From Aliiglaciecola sp. 3_MG-2023 (GTDB taxonomy: Bacteria; Pseudomonadota; Gammaproteobacteria; Enterobacterales; Alteromonadaceae), in contig NZ_JAUORV010000008.1 of assembly GCF_030548205.1 (NCBI RefSeq), positions 62,001-126,000 of the forward strand: a stretch of 64,000 nucleotides of DNA. The letters run 5' to 3'. Under the pieces are notes generated by a model. That model did no database searches. It was given only the letters and a program-made list of their open reading frames with translations, and was not told where the DNA came from. The position numbers were made by a program, and so were the translations under genes. Numbering within the stretch: the first letter of the stretch is position 1; each line of letters opens with the position of its first letter. Shown here piece by piece: positions 63,601-64,000 of the stretch.

Positions 63601-64000
63601 TTAATAGAAAATCTTTGTGAGCTCATCACAATACTTAGTTCGAAAGATAATGGAGCGTCTAAGCAGATCTGCATCGGCTTGTGTCAAAATCGGCTGTCTG
63701 GTTTTCTTATCTTTTATCTGAGGTAACTCAACGAATAACTGCTCATGCAGTCGCTTGATGTCCGCAAAGATGTCTTCGGACTGGGTAACTAAAAATACCT
63801 TGTCGTAGATACCGGCGCGGAGTGCGGCTACATATTTACGTAAAATGGTGCTTCTCTGGGCCTTATTTTTAAACGAGTTTTCGACCTCTAAGGCGATAGT
63901 GGAGGTACCTGTGTCGGTGACTTCTAATAGCAGTCCATCCACGATGCGCGAGTCGGTATTTTTAAACAGTCGTTTACATTCTTTTTCTGTCACCATACCT
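63601..64000 (-). CDS. Partial gene: possible MobC/replication-relaxation-type protein
   Basis: At least 131 residues from ATG 63996, but the frame reaches the window edge and the true start may lie outside. An IVDGLLLEV ... TIALEVENSFKN segment has the spaced Asp and Glu-x-Glu of a PDDEXK-like or replication-relaxation fold, followed by STILRKYVAALRAGIYDKVF and a C-terminal helical region. I associate this pattern with MobC-type proteins of conjugative or mobilisable elements, with low certainty. Confidence 0.4.
   Translation of the reverse strand, partial: GMVTEKECKRLFKNTDSRIVDGLLLEVTDTGTSTIALEVENSFKNKAQRSTILRKYVAALRAGIYDKVFLVTQSEDIFADIKRLHEQLFVELPQIKDKKTRQPILTQADADLLRRSIIFRTKYCDELTKIFY

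Overview
The window looks like the chromosome of a marine gammaproteobacterium of the order Alteromonadales (Paraglaciecola/Glaciecola/Alteromonas-like). The evidence is the AT-rich, low-repeat DNA, two large TonB-dependent receptors, one followed by a TPR-sulfotransferase, DUF3718 proteins, a PEP-CTERM-like surface protein, a dimeric dUTPase and a large fatty-acid oxidation block. This is inference from gene content; no rRNA or marker gene fixes the genus.

Layout. 0-3 kb: end of an unknown gene, then a divergent metal-resistance pair (CDF efflux pump plus DUF3703, controlled by a MerR regulator through a promoter with a 19-bp spacer) and glnB. 3-9 kb: exported catalase-peroxidase, a VOC protein with a divergent LysR regulator, glgC and a rhodanese. 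9-12 kb: a three-gene overlapping operon (ABC ATPase, FtsX-type permease, MoeB/ThiF-like enzyme). 12-20 kb: exported esterase, an NAD salvage cluster (nadD-like, divergent pncA-pncB), exported M20 peptidase, gnd. 20-30 kb: CE2-like esterase, a candidate sRNA, TonB receptor plus sulfotransferase, dgkA, dUTPase, secreted zinc metalloprotease, PepSY-like protein. 30-33 kb: arsenic operon arsR-arsC(LMW type)-arsH-acr3-arsC(glutaredoxin type).

33-51 kb is a catabolic block for acyl-CoAs: an acyl-CoA dehydrogenase with an APH-type kinase and a quinone oxidoreductase (an arrangement known for 4-hydroxy acid degradation), acyl-CoA ligase, SDR, FadB/J-like enzyme, thiolase, a second acyl-CoA dehydrogenase, an epoxide-hydrolase-like protein and a MaoC hydratase. 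Scattered through it are three paralogous DUF3718 genes. All three transcription units carry the same GATAC-N4-GTATG element about 80-110 bp before the first start codon, so they look like one small regulon together with the PEP-CTERM-like protein. A second TonB receptor and a pterin dehydratase close this region.

55-64 kb is an accessory island starting at an initiator tRNA (tRNA-fMet). A serine recombinase, frameshifted by one base, reads antisense into the tRNA 3' half. Inward lie a coupled 42-aa ORF, a double zinc-ribbon protein, a complete IS66-family element without target duplication, and then an integron-like array of gene cassettes with no integrase in view (a CALIN). Three consecutive cassettes (60092-60564, 60565-60926, 60927-61753) each begin with a sequence that is the reverse complement of the start of their own attC site, the signature of IntI-type cassettes. 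They encode a 49-aa membrane peptide, an RraB-like protein and a permuted-papain-like protein; a fourth cassette encodes a two-helix membrane protein. Remnants of an IS21-type transposase, a small membrane protein and an incomplete gene follow to the window edge.
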